From the NCBI GenBank assembly GCA_947473355.1, contig CANJCQ010000021.1, positions 1 through 52,888 of the forward strand: 52,888 bases of DNA, read 5' to 3'. Under the pieces are notes generated by a model, which was not told where the DNA came from, ran no database searches, and was given only the letters and a program-made list of their open reading frames with translations. This document shows positions 1-8,556 of this stretch, piece by piece. The translations under genes were made by a program, and so were the position numbers. This stretch comes from Sphingomonadaceae bacterium (GTDB lineage Bacteria; Pseudomonadota; Alphaproteobacteria; Sphingomonadales; Sphingomonadaceae). The first letter of the stretch is position 1. The number at the start of each line of letters is the position of its first letter.

Positions 1-264
1 GGCGCCCGCGTCCACCTCACCGGCAAGCAATATGCCATGCTCGAGCTACTTTCGCTCCGGAAGGGCACCACGCTGAGCAAGGAAGTGTTCCTTAACCACC
101 TTTATGGCGGCGTTGACGAGCCTGACCCAAAGATACTCGACGTTTATATGTGTCAAATACGTAAGAAGCTTGCACTCGCATGTGGCGGCCAGAGCTACAT
201 CGAAACAGTTTTTGGGCGCGGCTATGTGCTGCTTGATCCGGATGAGCTGTCAAAAGCTGCCTGA
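1..264 (+). CDS. CtrA-like response regulator, C-terminal DNA-binding end (partial)
   Basis: This reading frame is open from base 1, so the gene begins outside the window; 87 C-terminal codons remain. They form an OmpR/PhoB-type winged helix. The stretch [20 protein letters not shown] followed by [11 protein letters not shown] and [12 protein letters not shown] is the signature of CtrA, the alphaproteobacterial cell-cycle and motility regulator. The recognition-helix region reads [12 protein letters not shown], whereas CtrA proteins that I know read I(I)DVF.CKLRKKL, so this may be a diverged paralogue rather than the master copy. The receiver domain cannot be assessed. The stop codon is followed by a gene-poor stretch, and nothing in the catabolic region shares its strand and spacing. 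Confidence 0.85.
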   Translation, partial: GARVHLTGKQYAMLELLSLRKGTTLSKEVFLNHLYGGVDEPDPKILDVYMCQIRKKLALACGGQSYIETVFGRGYVLLDPDELSKAA

Positions 265-658
265 TATAGAAGCAAGTGGCGGCCTCTGCGCAGGGTAAGC
301 TCCATTGTGGGGCCGTCATGGCGCTTGAGGTGCCGCCCGCTGCGGATGATACCACCCTTCGGCTCATAGCCGGTGATTGAGATGACGTACGGGGGAGCAT
401 GCAGCTTAAAGTTGGGCATGGGGTGTTTCCTTACGTGTACATCAGCCGAGGGGCGCGCTGGACGGGCGCTGGAAATCATTGCGCGCTGACCTCAATAAAG
501 ATCGCCGCCGCAACAGAACATATATCAAGGCTAGCCACCCCCGTGGAAGCCGCCGCCCTCTCACAGAACACGATGCCGCTCACAGAAAGCAATGCCGCAT
601 ATCTGTCTCATAGGTGCTGACGGGGAACAACGCGAGGCCGCGATGCCACGCTAGCCGG
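265..658. other. Gene-poor stretch after the CtrA-like gene
   Basis: There is no convincing gene in these 394 bases. Short open frames exist on both strands; the best is a minus-strand frame beginning MPNFKLHAPPYVIS at about 419 and running into the end of the CtrA-like gene, but it has no clear ribosome-binding site and no family that I recognise. No repeat or strong terminator is apparent. Confidence 0.5.
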
Positions 659-1180
659 TCAGGCTTCGGGAGTGACGCATTTGGTCGAGACATCCAGCCC
701 GTAAATCGCGCCCGTTTCAGTGCGAATACGAACCCACAGCATCGCTGCATTTAGCACAGTGAAGACCACTGCGATCCAGATCTGTCCGAAGACCAGCGGC
801 AGAATAGCAATTTCTCCCACCACCACACAGTAGTTGGGATGGCGCAGAAACCGGAAGGGACCGCCCGTTACCAGTGGCATGCCCGGAACAACGATGATCC
901 GGGTGGTCCAGCGTCGGCCCAGGCTAGCCAAGACCCAGACCCGCAAAGCTTGGAGAAGGATAAAGAGGCCCAGCAATGGGAGATTTACCGCGCGCGCGCC
1001 TACGGATAGCCACAGTATGGCAATCCACGAGGCGTGAAGCGCGACCATTGCCGGGTAATGGGAGCGACCGATCTCGATAGCGCCCAATGCACGCAAATGA
1101 CGGGTGTTGCTGGCCGCTATCGCCAACTCTGCAAGCCGCTGAAGGGTCACCAGTGCCATTATCACGTAAGGCAGGCTCAT
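659..1180 (-). CDS. Isoprenylcysteine carboxyl methyltransferase-family membrane protein
   Basis: A 173-residue, very hydrophobic protein with about four membrane segments. The family core GPFRFLRHPNYCVVVGE (about residues 108-124) carries the His-Pro-Asn-Tyr motif of ICMT/PEMT-type S-adenosylmethionine-dependent methyltransferases. Its start codon overlaps the stop of the upstream type III polyketide synthase (ATGA overlap at 1177-1180), so the two are translationally coupled. In other bacteria, pairs of type III polyketide synthase and ICMT-like protein make methylated alkylresorcinols, alkylquinones or alkylpyrones (for example the srs genes of Streptomyces and bps genes of Bacillus). By that precedent it probably O-methylates a phenolic lipid in the inner membrane; this role is inferred. 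Confidence 0.85.
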   Translation of the reverse strand: MSLPYVIMALVTLQRLAELAIAASNTRHLRALGAIEIGRSHYPAMVALHASWIAILWLSVGARAVNLPLLGLFILLQALRVWVLASLGRRWTTRIIVVPGMPLVTGGPFRFLRHPNYCVVVGEIAILPLVFGQIWIAVVFTVLNAAMLWVRIRTETGAIYGLDVSTKCVTPEA

Positions 1181-2226
1181 GCAGCGGTTTGCCGAAGGGT
1201 CACGGTACTGACGGTGAAGCCGGGCCCTAAAGCGGTAAGCACCGACAGCGGCGGCATCTGCTGTGAACGCACACTGTCGAGCACGAAAAGAGCTGTTGGT
1301 GCCGACATGTTACCGTGGCACCTCAGCACCTCGCGTTCATGGTCGAGCGACCCCTGGCCCAATGCCAAGGCTGATTCCATCGCATCAACGACCTTGGCCC
1401 CGCCCGGATGACAAATGAATCGATCGACGTCGCCGATTTGCAAACCCTGCGGTTCGAGCATCTGAGTCATCGCCTCAGCCATCTGACGCCGCGCAAAGGC
1501 GGGAATGGCTCGGTTCAGTACTACGCCCAGCCCGTTTGGTTCGACCTGCCAGCCCATGATATCGAGCGTATCGGGCCATGTCTTTTCCGCGCTCCCGACG
1601 ATTTCGGCAAAGCCCTCGTCGCCAACTCGAAGTACACAGGCCGCCGCCCCATCGCCGAACAGCGCGGTCGAAACGATGTCGGCCTTGCCGACCCCTTCGG
1701 TCCGCAGAGCAAGGCTGCACAGTTCCACAGTAACGAATAAAACGGTCGAACCTGGCGTCGCTTGCGCCAGCTTGGCGGACAACCCCAGTCCTGAGACGCC
1801 TCCTGCACAGCCAAGGCCAAAAACCGGGACGCGGGCCACGTCGCTGCGAAAGGCCATTTTCCCCATCGCCCGCGCATCAAGGCTGGGCGTGGCGATGCCG
1901 GTCGAGGAAACGGTTACGATCGTATCGATGTCACCGGCGCCAAGACCTGCCTCTGCCAATGCAGCTTGTGCCGCTTCCACAAACATTTCCAGGGCAACTT
2001 CGAGATAGACCTCCGTGCGCTCGGTAAAGTTCCTGGGTTGAAGATACCATTCGACCGGCCGCGCGAGTTGCCGGAAGGCGATCCCTGCGTTGGCGTAGAC
2101 ACCGCTGAGGCGGTCAAAATCGCCAATCTGGCCTGCCAGCAATTCGCGAGCAGCGGCAAGCGCATCATCTTGCGACAGCGTGTGCGGTGGAGTGGCTGTC
2201 GCCAGCGAAAGAAGGGCTACAGCCAT
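1177..2226 (-). CDS. Type III polyketide synthase (chalcone/stilbene synthase family)
   Basis: A 349-residue homodimeric ketosynthase, the usual length for the family. The catalytic triad is visible: Cys140 in GLGCAGGVSG, His273 in FICHPGGAK and Asn306 in RCHGNMSAP. Such enzymes extend an acyl-CoA starter with malonyl-CoA without an acyl carrier protein and cyclise the product to resorcinols, pyrones or phloroglucinols. The ICMT-like gene follows with a 4-base overlap, and a drug-type exporter is transcribed divergently about 175 bases away, which together read as a small phenolic-lipid locus. The ribosome-binding site is weak (AGGATGACC about 13 bases upstream of ATG). The actual product cannot be predicted from the sequence. 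Confidence 0.93.
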   Translation of the reverse strand: MAVALLSLATATPPHTLSQDDALAAARELLAGQIGDFDRLSGVYANAGIAFRQLARPVEWYLQPRNFTERTEVYLEVALEMFVEAAQAALAEAGLGAGDIDTIVTVSSTGIATPSLDARAMGKMAFRSDVARVPVFGLGCAGGVSGLGLSAKLAQATPGSTVLFVTVELCSLALRTEGVGKADIVSTALFGDGAAACVLRVGDEGFAEIVGSAEKTWPDTLDIMGWQVEPNGLGVVLNRAIPAFARRQMAEAMTQMLEPQGLQIGDVDRFICHPGGAKVVDAMESALALGQGSLDHEREVLRCHGNMSAPTALFVLDSVRSQQMPPLSVLTALGPGFTVSTVTLRQTAA

Positions 2227-2400
2227 AGTTATACGGTCATCCTGTTTTGTCCGGCTGTCCGGCTATTGCTCGTTGCACTGATAACGGACCTCTCTCATAT
2301 AAGTTCCGGCGAATGAGCAACCAATCCTTAGCGCGAAGGTTACCGCAGACATACTCTTCGCGCTGCACGAGCCATTGGCAAGATATTGGATACCGAACTG

Positions 2401-3969
2401 ATGCATGACGAGCGCTTGCCAGAAGGCGCCACGCTGCGGACGTGGTTAGGGTTTGTCGTGATGTGTCTGGGCATGTTCATTGCGATCCTTGACATCCAGA
2501 TTGTCGCCACCTCCCTGCCGACGATCCAGCAAGCTCTGGGCATTTCGCCCGACCGTATGGTCTGGGTTCAGACTGCCTACCTGACGGCCGAAATTGTCGC
2601 GATCCCGCTAACCGGTTACCTGACAGCACGGCTGGGAATGCGCTGGCTGTTCGTCAGCGCGGTCACGGTATTTACCATCGCTTCGGCAGGCTGTGCGCAA
2701 AGTCAGGATTTCCAGACCCTGATTTCATGGCGAATTGTCCAGGGCTTTGCCGGGGGAACGCTGATTCCTGCGGTCTTCTCGGCAGTGTTCCTGCTGTTCC
2801 CGCAGCGCTCGCAAAGCCTGGCCACTACCATCGCGGGGGTCGCCGCAGTTCTGGCACCAACTGTCGGACCGATCGTCGGTGGCTGGATCACGCAGACCTG
2901 GTCGTGGCATTGGCTGTTCCGCATCAATATCGTGCCCGGAATTCTTGCAGCTTTGGGTGCAGCATGGCTCTTGCGGGGTGCGCAGACAAACCAGCGTAGT
3001 TTGCGCGCCTTCGACCCCGCTGCGCTGACCGCACTCGCAGTTTCACTGATCGCCTTTGAAATCGGCTTGAAGGATGCACCCACGCTGGGTTGGGACGCGC
3101 CTCGGGTGCTCGTCCTGCTCGGCATATTCTTCGTCGGCAGCCTGTTATTCATAATCAAGACGCTGCGGTCTGCCTGGCCACTTGTCGAACTGCGGTGCTT
3201 TGTCGATCGCAACTTCACCATCGGATGCGTGCTGAGCTTCGTGCTTGGCATTGGACTGTTTGGCTCGACATACCTGATGCCGTTCTTTCTTGGGCTTGTG
3301 CGTGGGCACGGCGCATTGCAGATCGGCGAGATCATGCTGGCAACCGGCATCGCGCAACTCGTTTCGGCTCCGATTGCCGTGATGCTTGAGCGCAGGGTCG
3401 ATGCGCGCCTGCTGACTCTTGCGGGGTTCGCCCTGTTTGCTGCAGGGATGGGATTAAGCGCGCGCCAAAGCGCCAACACCGACGCGGCCGAGATGCTGCT
3501 GCCACAGATTCTGCGTGGCTCGGCGATCATGTTTTGCCTGCTGCCGCCGACGCGGATGGCTTTGGGTCGGCTTGCCCCCTCGTTGGTCGCCGATGGCAGC
3601 GGCCTGTTCAATCTCATGCGCAACCTGGGCGGGGCGCTCGGCTTGGCCATGATCGACACTGTCATCTTCACGCGCAGTGCCACGCACGCGCTCGCCATCG
3701 CGGCACAGCTGAGCGCTGGCAATGTGGCCACGGCAGTCGCCATCGGCATTCCCCGCGAGGCCTTTGTCGAACAATTGGGTCAGCCGCCAGACTCGTTCAC
3801 CGAGGAAATGGTGCGCCCGCTCGTCGAAAGGGCTGCCCTTGTAGACGCGATCAACGATGCGTGGCTTATGATCGGAATAATCACCATGCTGGCCATGCTG
3901 CTGGTAACCTTCGTAAGAAGCACGCAGGGCAGGTCAGACCGACCCGCACAAGCTTGCCGGGAGGTTTGA
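2401..3969 (+). CDS. MFS transporter, DHA2 (EmrB/QacA, 14-helix) family
   Basis: A large-facilitator antiporter of about 522 residues with 14 predicted membrane segments. Family motifs include LDIQIVATSLPTIQ in helix 1, the GYLTARLGMR loop-2/3 motif A and GPIVGGWITQ (antiporter motif C) in helix 5. It probably exports a small molecule using the proton gradient. Divergent placement next to the polyketide synthase pair suggests that it could export that product. The frame can also start at TTG 2386; I prefer ATG 2401, although neither has a strong ribosome-binding site. It ends convergently with the sugar-dehydrogenase gene. Confidence 0.9.
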   Translation: MHDERLPEGATLRTWLGFVVMCLGMFIAILDIQIVATSLPTIQQALGISPDRMVWVQTAYLTAEIVAIPLTGYLTARLGMRWLFVSAVTVFTIASAGCAQSQDFQTLISWRIVQGFAGGTLIPAVFSAVFLLFPQRSQSLATTIAGVAAVLAPTVGPIVGGWITQTWSWHWLFRINIVPGILAALGAAWLLRGAQTNQRSLRAFDPAALTALAVSLIAFEIGLKDAPTLGWDAPRVLVLLGIFFVGSLLFIIKTLRSAWPLVELRCFVDRNFTIGCVLSFVLGIGLFGSTYLMPFFLGLVRGHGALQIGEIMLATGIAQLVSAPIAVMLERRVDARLLTLAGFALFAAGMGLSARQSANTDAAEMLLPQILRGSAIMFCLLPPTRMALGRLAPSLVADGSGLFNLMRNLGGALGLAMIDTVIFTRSATHALAIAAQLSAGNVATAVAIGIPREAFVEQLGQPPDSFTEEMVRPLVERAALVDAINDAWLMIGIITMLAMLLVTFVRSTQGRSDRPAQACREV

Positions 3970-4144
3970 TCTGGAGTTCGATGCCGCGAGGCGCGCAGTG
4001 GAACCTCAAGGTGTCCTTATCGCACTTGGCATAAAACGTTCAGCTGTTCCCCGCTTTACTTCTGCTTTCAGGCATCGGCATTGCGCGGCCTAACGACCGG
4101 GATGAACGTCGCCGTTATCGATCGTCGCGGTCCCATGACAGTTG

Positions 4145-5620
4145 CTAATGCCGACGAGCCGCCGGAACCAGCCGCATCAGGTCTCCGCTGTCTGTGATGA
4201 AATAGACAAGGCCGTCGGGGCCAGTTGCAATGTCGCGTATCCGGTCAACATTATGCAGCACTGTCTCGACGAGCGTTGCCCGGTCGCCTTCGACAGTCAC
4301 GCGAAACAGGTCGCGCTGCTTGAACGAGCCGACGAAAAAGCTGCCCCGCCACCGGGGAAAAGCTGCTCCATCATACCATTCGACATCGGATACGGCAGGC
4401 GAAGGCGCCCAGCTGACTACCGGCTGCTCCATTCCCTCATGCTCGGTATTGGAAGCAACCGCCACGGCATCGTAGCGGTGGCCCCATGTAATCACCGGCC
4501 AGCCATAATTGCGACCCTTGCGGACATGATTGAACTCGTCGCCTCCACGGGGGCCATCCTCCACGTTCCATAGTTCACCAGACCTGTCGAAAGTCAGACC
4601 CGAGGGCTCGCGATGGCCGTAGCTCCAGACGTAGGGATAGGCACCCGCTGCGGCGACAAATGGATTGTCCTGCGGAACAGAGCCGTCGTCGCGGATCCGC
4701 AGGATCTTGCCATCGGGACGAGACAGGTCCTGCGCAGGCTCGTGCTCGCCGCCTCCCGCATAGTCCTTGTTGGAAAAGGGCGTGCCGACATAGAGAAAAC
4801 CCTGCGCGTCGAATTTCATCCTCAGCGAATCAGTGGTCTGGGCCGGGAATTCGAGGATCCTGGTCTCGTCGACCCAGCGGCCCTTGCTGATACGTCCGCG
4901 GTGGATCGTTGCAATCAGCGGCAGGCCGTCCGGCGTTGCTCCCGTCGCGGTCCGCGCGGTCAGGAGATAGACCCAGCCGTTGCGTGCATAATCGGGATGA
5001 ACGGCAATGCTGAGGTTGGCACGGCGAAACCACTGCTTCATGCCGGCGATATCGCCTTTGGGCGCATCGATCACCGGATCGGGGAGCAACTTGCCGCCCA
5101 CAAATTGCCGAACCGCACCGCCCGTCTCTGAAATGAGGATTGAGCCGCCCGGAAGGAAGGCCAGCGCATAGGGCGCAGACACATTTGTCAGGACTTCGAC
5201 ACGGAAATTCTCCACCGCCGAATGGACTACACCTTTGGGCGCGCCCTGCGGCCGGTTCTGCGCCGCCCGAAGTCGCTCTTCGGGGGTCAGTGACGCGGCC
5301 CGGCTTTTCAGGAATGCGATGATATCGTCGATTTGCTGATTGGTTAGCTCATGGCCGCCCATCGGCAGCATCTGCGGCGGGAAGCCTTCGCGGATGCTTC
5401 GGGCAAGGCTGACTGGATCGCCGCCATGCCGCCAGTCCGGCCCGAGCAACGAAGGGCTGGTCGCGCCCATCGCCCCTTTGCCGTGGCACCCTTGGCAACT
5501 GCTCGCAGCAAACAGGGCCTCGCCGCGTCCCGGATCGCCCGCAACGACAGGCCTCGGCGCAGCGGCAATCAGATAGAGCGATGACAGGACCGCAAGGCCG
5601 CCGGCAAGCATTTGACGCAT
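4145..5620 (-). CDS. Cytochrome c-fused PQQ-type soluble sugar (aldose) dehydrogenase
   Basis: A protein of 491 residues with an N-terminal signal peptide (about residues 1-28). A class I cytochrome c domain follows, with CQGCH at 42-46 and candidate axial methionines in QMLPMGG at 84-87. The rest is a six-bladed glucose/sorbosone dehydrogenase (GSDH/YliI-like) propeller containing YGHREPSGLTFD and GRNYGWPVITWG. It should be periplasmic, oxidising sugars or other alcohols with PQQ and passing electrons through the attached haem to the respiratory chain. Start chosen at ATG 5620, with AGGAG 8 bases upstream; an in-frame GTG nine bases earlier lies too close to that site. No PQQ synthesis genes are present in the window. 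Confidence 0.9.
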   Translation of the reverse strand: MRQMLAGGLAVLSSLYLIAAAPRPVVAGDPGRGEALFAASSCQGCHGKGAMGATSPSLLGPDWRHGGDPVSLARSIREGFPPQMLPMGGHELTNQQIDDIIAFLKSRAASLTPEERLRAAQNRPQGAPKGVVHSAVENFRVEVLTNVSAPYALAFLPGGSILISETGGAVRQFVGGKLLPDPVIDAPKGDIAGMKQWFRRANLSIAVHPDYARNGWVYLLTARTATGATPDGLPLIATIHRGRISKGRWVDETRILEFPAQTTDSLRMKFDAQGFLYVGTPFSNKDYAGGGEHEPAQDLSRPDGKILRIRDDGSVPQDNPFVAAAGAYPYVWSYGHREPSGLTFDRSGELWNVEDGPRGGDEFNHVRKGRNYGWPVITWGHRYDAVAVASNTEHEGMEQPVVSWAPSPAVSDVEWYDGAAFPRWRGSFFVGSFKQRDLFRVTVEGDRATLVETVLHNVDRIRDIATGPDGLVYFITDSGDLMRLVPAARRH

Positions 5621-5720
5621 CCGTTCCACTCCTCTGTCATCCCTGCCGCGCAGCTATGCTGTCGGCGATGGCTTCGCCCTGGCAACAACTTTGGTCGGCA
5701 CAGCTTCCGACTGCATCGAA

Positions 5721-5797
5721 CTAGTGGGGTGGAATTGAAATTCGCCACATTAAGAGGCTAGGCGGCGAGCGAATATCAATTCCATAAACCCCACTAG
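5721..5797. repeat. Palindromic element A (CTAG-ended, MITE/REPIN-like)
   Basis: This is an imperfect inverted repeat of 77 bp. The left arm 5721-5745 begins CTAGTGGGGT and continues GGAATTGAAATTCGC; the right arm 5769-5797, read on the other strand, has the same two boxes (24 of 25 matching bases) with four extra bases TTAT between them. The loop is 23 bases. Both ends are CTAG. Its reverse complement aligns over its whole length with element B, so the pair lies in opposite orientations. Confidence 0.85.
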
Positions 5798-5810
5798 AAT
5801 CGTATAGTTG

Positions 5811-5886
5811 CTAGTGACCCTCTAGAATCTGAAGTTCGCTGAAGGTTATCGGCATTATGTGACGAACTTCAGATTCGGGTCACTAG
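5811..5886. repeat. Palindromic element B (CTAG-ended), overlapping the amidohydrolase stop
   Basis: A 76 bp inverted repeat. Left arm 5811-5838 reads CTAGTGACCC, TCTA, GAATCTGAAGTTCG; right arm 5863-5886 is the exact complement of the same sequence without the four bases TCTA. The 24-base loop ends ATTATGTGA, matching the TTAATGTGG of element A read in reverse. The terminal CTAG supplies the TAG stop of the minus-strand amidohydrolase. RNA from that strand would fold a very strong hairpin between the amidohydrolase and the sugar dehydrogenase. No U-tract follows, so it is not a classical terminator. Confidence 0.85.
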
Positions 5887-7088
5887 AGCGGAATGTTATA
5901 AACGCGCGCCGCATTCGCGCTCATCACTTTGTTTCGGGATTCGAATGAGAGTTTCGCCAACCCCTCCTCCATGTATGCAAGTGGCTCTGGATGGAGGCAG
6001 ACGATGTGCGGGAAATCGGTTTCGAACATGCAATTGTCTACACCGACCTGCTCGATCACGTGGCTGAGGTCGTGCTTTTCGAACCAGAACGTGCCGTAAA
6101 AGTTCTTGCGGAAATAGTCTGAAGGCTTGTGCAGAAGGTTAGACGGATTGATCAGCGATTTGAACTGATAGTCGATAGATTCCATGATAAACGGGATCCA
6201 GCCAATACCGCTTTCGACCGAGACGAACTTCAACCTGGGGAAACGGTCGAGCATTCCCGAATAGATAATGTTGCCGATGACCCGCCCATTGTCGATGAAC
6301 ATCATCGAACCTGCGAGGCCCGAGCGGTGATTGACCGAGAGGGAAGGCCAGCCGGCGGTGCCGATCCAGTCCATCGACTGTTCTGATGCGCCGATGTGGA
6401 AGTTGATGGGAAGGTCCAATTCCTCGCACACTTCCCACAACGGATTCCAGTATTCACAGCCAAGGTCCGGCAGAGGATTGCCTTGGGCATCCTTGTGCCG
6501 GTGCGGATCGGAATTGATGTTGATTCCGCGCAATCCGCTCGCATGCGTGCGCCGCGCTTCGGCCACTGCCGCCTTGACATCCCACCATGGTAATGCGGCC
6601 ATTGGGAACAGGCGCTCGCCAGATTCCTCCTGCAGTTCAATCATCGCGTCGTTATATATCTGCGTCGAAATCAGCCGCAGCTCTGGATCGACGCCGGCGG
6701 TGTTCTGGCCGCCGAATCCCATCACGTTGGGATAAACGATCTGGGCGTGGATGCGCGACTCATCCATCAGTGCAACGCGCTCCTTCGCATCGTAGGATGC
6801 GGGGATGACGTCGGCATTGCGCCACGAGGCGAACTCGATTCCATTCGAGGTGCGACCATCCTTGTGGAACACGCTGGAAGCTGACGCGCCGAGACCGATC
6901 GCGAGGTTACCATCGATGACCCATGACGTCACACCGTTCACTTCGCCGATCTGCGGAACGCGGTCCTTAAACCTGGCCGGAGCGCGGCTCGTCCAAAGAT
7001 CCTCGGGTTCAGAGAGATGGGTGTCGACATCGATCACCTTCATCCCGGTCGTTGACTGTGCCGTGCGCTCGGGGGCGATGGTGGCCAT
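5883..7088 (-). CDS. Amidohydrolase-2 family TIM-barrel metal hydrolase
   Basis: About 401 residues of the ACMSD-like amidohydrolase-2 superfamily: metal-dependent hydrolases and decarboxylases of ring-cleavage acids and related compounds. Visible metal and catalytic signatures are DVDTHLSEP near residues 20-27, INFHIGAS in the middle and METDFPHIVC near the C-terminus. Start chosen at ATG 7088, preceded by GGAG; the frame extends upstream without a start having a good ribosome site. The stop lies in the end of a palindromic element. A second, diverged member is encoded at 8557-9831, with a DUF1214-like gene in between. Which bond it attacks is unknown. Confidence 0.88.
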   Translation of the reverse strand: MATIAPERTAQSTTGMKVIDVDTHLSEPEDLWTSRAPARFKDRVPQIGEVNGVTSWVIDGNLAIGLGASASSVFHKDGRTSNGIEFASWRNADVIPASYDAKERVALMDESRIHAQIVYPNVMGFGGQNTAGVDPELRLISTQIYNDAMIELQEESGERLFPMAALPWWDVKAAVAEARRTHASGLRGININSDPHRHKDAQGNPLPDLGCEYWNPLWEVCEELDLPINFHIGASEQSMDWIGTAGWPSLSVNHRSGLAGSMMFIDNGRVIGNIIYSGMLDRFPRLKFVSVESGIGWIPFIMESIDYQFKSLINPSNLLHKPSDYFRKNFYGTFWFEKHDLSHVIEQVGVDNCMFETDFPHIVCLHPEPLAYMEEGLAKLSFESRNKVMSANAARVYNIPL

Positions 7089-7339
7089 TGTTAATCTCCT
7101 GTCTGTGCTTGGCTGCTGCAAGGCCGAGCAGTCCGGTAGCTGTGCGCCACGATGTTCGTGAAGACACCGCAACGCGCCGCAATCCTAACTCTCCATGCCG
7201 ACCCCCGCTTGACACAGCGTGACATCGCCGATCGCAACCGTGTGGCAGGCAAGCCTTGTCACAACTGGACAGGTATCAGACCGAAGGACTATCGCACGGT
7301 AACGCTTCCCCTAACTGCGATTCCAGGAAGGAACGAGAA

Positions 7340-8503
7340 ATGAATCTTGCCCGCTGGGAAGCCTATTGCGAGCGCCTTAAGGGGGCGGGTCGCGTCACCG
7401 AAGCGAGCTGGCTGGACGACGACCCGCTCAACGTGGCCGAGATTCACAAGCAGCTCGTGATGAATTTGGGCCTTGGCTACATGCTTTGCGTCGCAACCGA
7501 CCCGCAATATCCTGACTTCATTCCTTTCCTGAACAATGTCTATCTTTGTCAGCCGAATCCTGACGATACCTACGTCGTCTCGGCACTCGACGGTGCAGGC
7601 ACCTATAGGATTATGGGGGACCGTGGCAGCGTCCATCTGCTCACCGCAAACGTCGGTCGGGGCATCATGGGCAGCCGGAAGCTCGAAGGCGGCTTTGGTG
7701 AGTACAATCTAGGCGACATGACCGAGATCGACGGGCACCTCGACGTTGTCCTCTCATCCGAACGCCCCGTAGGCCATCAAGGGAACTGGCTCCACCTCGA
7801 CCCGCGCACAGACTACATCATTTTGCGCCAGCGCTCTTATCGTTGGGGTGAGGAGCGCGACGCCCGGCTGTCGATCACCCGGCTTGATCCTGTCCCGCCG
7901 CGCCGCCGTCTGGACGTTACGGCCATCGATCACCAGATCAAGGAGGTGCTCGACTACACGGGGCGCCTCAGCGAGCAATGGATCGCGTTCCTTGCGAAGA
8001 TGCGCCAGGAGATGGAGCCAAACACCTTTCGCTTCACCAATTTCACCGAGTGGGGCGGGGTGCGTGCGCAGGTCTATTGGGAAGGCTATTATGACTTCGA
8101 ACCGGACGAAGCTCTGATCCTTGAGACCGAGATGCCGGAGGAGGCCCGCTACTGGAACATCCAGCTAGACGATGCGATCTTCAACACCGTCGAATACCTC
8201 TACTGCCAGTCGAGCCTCAACGGCGCGCAGGCCCGGATTGACAGCGACGGGAAGTTCCGTGCGGTTATCGCGTTCGAAGACCCCGGGATTGCAAACTGGC
8301 TTGACCCACAGCAACGGCAGCTGGGACACCTCGTTGGCCGCTGGTACGAATCTTCCTCACAGCCCTTGCCGACGCTGCGCCGGGTGAAGGCAAGCGAGGT
8401 GCGGGATCATCTGCCCGCCGACACGCCGCTTGTCAGCCCCGGGGAGCGGCAGGAGATCATTATGGCGCGGGTTCGCGGCAGCCAAATCAGGCGCCGCTGG
8501 TGA
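7340..8503 (+). CDS. DUF1214-like domain protein
   Basis: A protein of 387 residues with no signal peptide. The C-terminal part (about 270-370), with YWNIQLDDAIFNTVEYLY, GIANWLDP and LVGRWYESSSQPLP, matches what I know of the DUF1214 family, whose function is not established. The N-terminal 150 residues resemble the accompanying jelly-roll-like region often found with it. Such proteins recur in sphingomonad and actinobacterial degradation clusters. Start chosen at ATG 7340, with AGGAAGGA a few bases upstream. Transcription diverges from the amidohydrolase at 5883-7088 over a 250-base region that contains a perfect TTGACA at 7209-7214 but no obvious -10 box. Confidence 0.75.
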   Translation: MNLARWEAYCERLKGAGRVTEASWLDDDPLNVAEIHKQLVMNLGLGYMLCVATDPQYPDFIPFLNNVYLCQPNPDDTYVVSALDGAGTYRIMGDRGSVHLLTANVGRGIMGSRKLEGGFGEYNLGDMTEIDGHLDVVLSSERPVGHQGNWLHLDPRTDYIILRQRSYRWGEERDARLSITRLDPVPPRRRLDVTAIDHQIKEVLDYTGRLSEQWIAFLAKMRQEMEPNTFRFTNFTEWGGVRAQVYWEGYYDFEPDEALILETEMPEEARYWNIQLDDAIFNTVEYLYCQSSLNGAQARIDSDGKFRAVIAFEDPGIANWLDPQQRQLGHLVGRWYESSSQPLPTLRRVKASEVRDHLPADTPLVSPGERQEIIMARVRGSQIRRRW

Positions 8504-8556
8504 GGAAGAACTGAAACGCGCGACGTCATTGTCAGCCCGTTACAAGACGGAGACAA

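Noticed and set aside
222..419. Minus-strand frame beginning MPNFKLHAPPYVIS, possible small protein
   Set aside because: It overlaps the end of the CtrA-like gene, has no good ribosome-binding site and no recognisable family.
2703..3749. Long open frame of 348 codons opposite the MFS gene
   Set aside because: It is a GC-driven antisense frame; the plus-strand MFS protein has clear membrane helices and family motifs.
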